Part shown: positions 5,633 through 6,904 of the stretch, piece by piece
Layout of the letters: each line of letters starts with the position of its first letter
How positions within the stretch are numbered: the stretch's first letter is position 1
Assembly (NCBI GenBank): GCA_020718965.1
Contig: DYRE01000118.1
Coordinates: 1-6,904, forward strand
DNA length: 6,904 bases
Reading direction: 5' to 3'
From: Desulfomonile tiedjei
GTDB taxonomy: Bacteria; Desulfobacterota; Desulfomonilia; Desulfomonilales; Desulfomonilaceae
Made by a program: the position numbers and the translations under genes
The notes under the pieces: model-generated
Database searches by the model: none
Seen by the model: the letters and a program-made list of their open reading frames with translations, nothing else
Told to the model about the DNA's origin: nothing

Positions 5633-5671
5633 ACACGCGAACGGCCATTTAGATGCCGTTTTCGTGTTTTT
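5633..5671 (+). terminator. Rho-independent terminator downstream of the HNH gene
   Basis: ACACGCGAACGGC (5633-5645) pairs with GCCGTTTTCGTGT (5655-5667) around a nine-base loop. Eleven of 13 positions are Watson-Crick, one is G-U (5639/5661) and one is a C-T mismatch (5638/5662). Five Ts (5667-5671) close the structure. The stem base is 143 bases after the HNH stop, so the transcript has a long 3' untranslated part, or the terminator ends an unrecognised small RNA. Confidence 0.75.
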
Positions 5672-5890
5672 GGACTCGGAGCGCCAATTTTGTGTAAACG
5701 GAAGCGAATGTCGACGCTTCAAAGTTACATCTGCCTTACACAACATTTCGAAATATATGTCAATACTTTTTATTTACAAAGTTGATGCATTAGGTTTATT
5801 TCTTAGATATAAATTCAGAGACAAATGATCTAATACTTCATCAATATATGTGGAATTGCAGTTTATTATAATCATAATAGCTTGTTAACA

Positions 5891-5903
5891 CAATATATTA
5901 TTG
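5891..5903. repeat. Palindrome CAATA-TAT-TATTG upstream of the glycosyltransferase
   Basis: A 13-base perfect inverted repeat with 5-base arms lies 35 bases before ATG 5939, next to the palindrome GTTAAC at 5884-5889. In such A+T-rich sequence this could be a regulator site or chance. Confidence 0.3.
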
Positions 5904-5938
5904 CCAGGTTGTGAGGTATAAATCTGTCAGTATACAGC

Positions 5939-6904
5939 ATGTTTCCTGAATTGTTGGAAGCGACGCGCGGTGTTAGCACTGCTGCGAGATTGTGTGTTCT
6001 AGTTATGGTGGTTCTTTCCTGTTTTGCTCTTGTAATTAATGATTCATGGAAAGCCTCTCCTGATAGCGCCTTATATTTGGAACTAGGAGAATCCTTGGCC
6101 CATGGAAACGGTTACAAATTCAATGGCGAGCATCACACATACGTTCCACCCGGGTATCCGGTTTTTATCGCCATAATAGCCAGACTTTTCGGATCAGATT
6201 TTTTGAGCTACCGAGTGGCCATGGCTGTTCTTGGAATCGTTACGGGATTCATGGGTTACTTTTTGATGCTTAAATTGTTGGGGCCAGACCCGGCCTTTGT
6301 CCTGGGTGGGCTTTTTGCCCTCAATAACACGCTTTTAGTAAATTCGACTTTCGAAACATCCGATGTTCTTTTCGCTCTAGTTGGGTTTATCAGCCTGATT
6401 GCAGTGATTTACCTCAGCGGTAAAAAGAACGAAAAATATTTATTGTCGTTAGGGGCATTGCTAACCGGGGTTACTGCGCTTGTGAGAATTAACGGGTGGG
6501 GTCTTTCACTTTCGTCCGGGTTATTCCTCTTTTTCTCCCGAAAAGACCGCCCATTTCTCGCCAGGATTGCCGCGTCGCTAATATTCGTTGTAGTGTCGCT
6601 AATTTTGCCATGTATTTGGGAGTTCCACAAGTCCAGTTATGCGCCATCATACAACGAGGGAGAGTATATCAGAGCCGTAGCCGGAAGATCTCTCGCAACA
6701 CAATTGTCAATAATTGGCACGGCAGCAATGGATTATGCGTCTGAAATAGCTACTGCGATAGCGGGCGTGTCTATAAAGACGGGAGTTCTGGAGTTTCTGA
6801 TAGTTGGGCTCATGCTAATTGGTTTCTATGTTTCTTTAATGAGGGGCGAGAGACTCTTGACTTGCCTGACTGCCGTACAGTTTGGAGGATTATTATTGAG
6901 CCCT
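5939..6904 (+). CDS. Polytopic GT-C glycosyltransferase (PMT_2/ArnT-like), 3' end missing
   Basis: An uninterrupted frame runs from ATG 5939 to the right edge, giving 322 residues of a membrane protein. Hydrophobic segments lie at about 18-34, 70-82, 93-112, 119-136, 143-159, 168-180, 187-199, 209-225 and 284-300. After the first segment comes SPDSALYLELGESLAHGNGY (40-59) and TYVPPGYPVFIA (67-78), the typical first external loop of GT39/PMT_2 transferases, where an Asp in this loop (here Asp42) is the likely catalytic base. NSTFETSDVLFAL (135-147) and ALVRINGW (180-187) match later conserved blocks. Such enzymes use a polyprenyl-phosphate sugar donor and glycosylate lipids, proteins or glycans on the outer side of the cytoplasmic membrane; substrate is unknown. 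Family members are usually 450-600 residues. ATG 5939 follows an in-frame stop at 5912-5914 and has no clear ribosome-binding site; TTG 5951 or ATG 6005 are alternatives, but 6005 would cut the first membrane segment. Confidence 0.85.
   Translation, partial: MFPELLEATRGVSTAARLCVLVMVVLSCFALVINDSWKASPDSALYLELGESLAHGNGYKFNGEHHTYVPPGYPVFIAIIARLFGSDFLSYRVAMAVLGIVTGFMGYFLMLKLLGPDPAFVLGGLFALNNTLLVNSTFETSDVLFALVGFISLIAVIYLSGKKNEKYLLSLGALLTGVTALVRINGWGLSLSSGLFLFFSRKDRPFLARIAASLIFVVVSLILPCIWEFHKSSYAPSYNEGEYIRAVAGRSLATQLSIIGTAAMDYASEIATAIAGVSIKTGVLEFLIVGLMLIGFYVSLMRGERLLTCLTAVQFGGLLLSP

Larger units (their letters stand above)
5490..5938. other. Gene-free stretch with terminator and A+T-rich leader
   Basis: These 449 bases hold no gene that I can support. 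The open frame from TTG 5565 to 5828 runs through the terminator stem, lacks a ribosome-binding site and looks non-coding. The first part has a weak hairpin at 5588-5607 (AAGAGAA/TTCTTTT, loop AAGCGC) and the strong terminator at 5633-5671. A third hairpin, GAAGCG/CGCTTC with an eight-base loop, is at 5701-5720 with no T run. From about 5740 the sequence is clearly A+T-rich and contains an inverted repeat TATTAT/ATAATA (5864-5879), GTTAAC (5884-5889) and CAATA-TAT-TATTG (5891-5903) ahead of the glycosyltransferase gene. Confidence 0.7.

Noticed and set aside
5565..5828. 87-codon open frame starting at TTG
   Set aside because: It crosses the terminator stem at 5633-5671, has no ribosome-binding site and gives a protein with no recognisable pattern; it is chance open frame in A+T-rich DNA.

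Overview
This is bacterial DNA of moderate G+C with dense, mostly short-spaced genes, several with good Shine-Dalgarno sequences. The content (a membrane polyferredoxin of the NapH/CcoG type, a CooT-like small metal-binding protein, a periplasmic HtrA protease, a chromosomal HNH protein) suggests an anaerobic Gram-negative bacterium, possibly of the Desulfobacterota/Deltaproteobacteria. That placement is inference; there is no rRNA or other taxonomic marker in the window.

Layout. (1) 1-1467, plus strand: the 3' part of a spermidine synthase gene (speE) followed after 19 bases by an agmatinase/ureohydrolase gene (speB), a polyamine operon entered from the left edge. (2) 1565-2683, plus: a signal-peptide-bearing HtrA/Deg serine protease with one PDZ domain, starting at a TTG. 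A possible 34-codon ORF fills the gap between speB and htrA and overlaps both by a few bases. (3) 2695-3276, minus: guanylate kinase (gmk), convergent with htrA with only 11 bases between the stop codons. (4) 3277-3428: a divergent intergenic region with a striking cluster of AAAATG/CATTTT hexamers in alternating orientation. (5) 3429-4824, plus: a small membrane-anchored protein of unknown function, a polyferredoxin with 18 cysteines, and a 65-residue CooT-family protein. (6) 4974-5489, plus: an HNH-endonuclease-family protein. (7) 5490-5938: a 449-base gene-free stretch with a good Rho-independent terminator near 5633-5671 and then an A+T-rich leader with small palindromes. (8) 5939 to the right edge: the first 322 codons of a polytopic GT-C/PMT_2-type glycosyltransferase, incomplete because it runs off the window.

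How the genes work together. SpeB and SpeE are adjacent steps of polyamine synthesis (agmatine to putrescine to spermidine, or the alternative aminopropylagmatine route). HtrA is periplasmic protein quality control, and gmk is GMP to GDP in nucleotide metabolism; neither is obviously tied to its neighbours. The polyferredoxin and CooT-like genes are separated by 36 bases and probably co-transcribed. They form the least understood unit here: a membrane electron carrier next to a putative nickel-binding protein. I see no CRISPR array, insertion sequence, tRNA or rRNA, and nothing that I can firmly call a new system.
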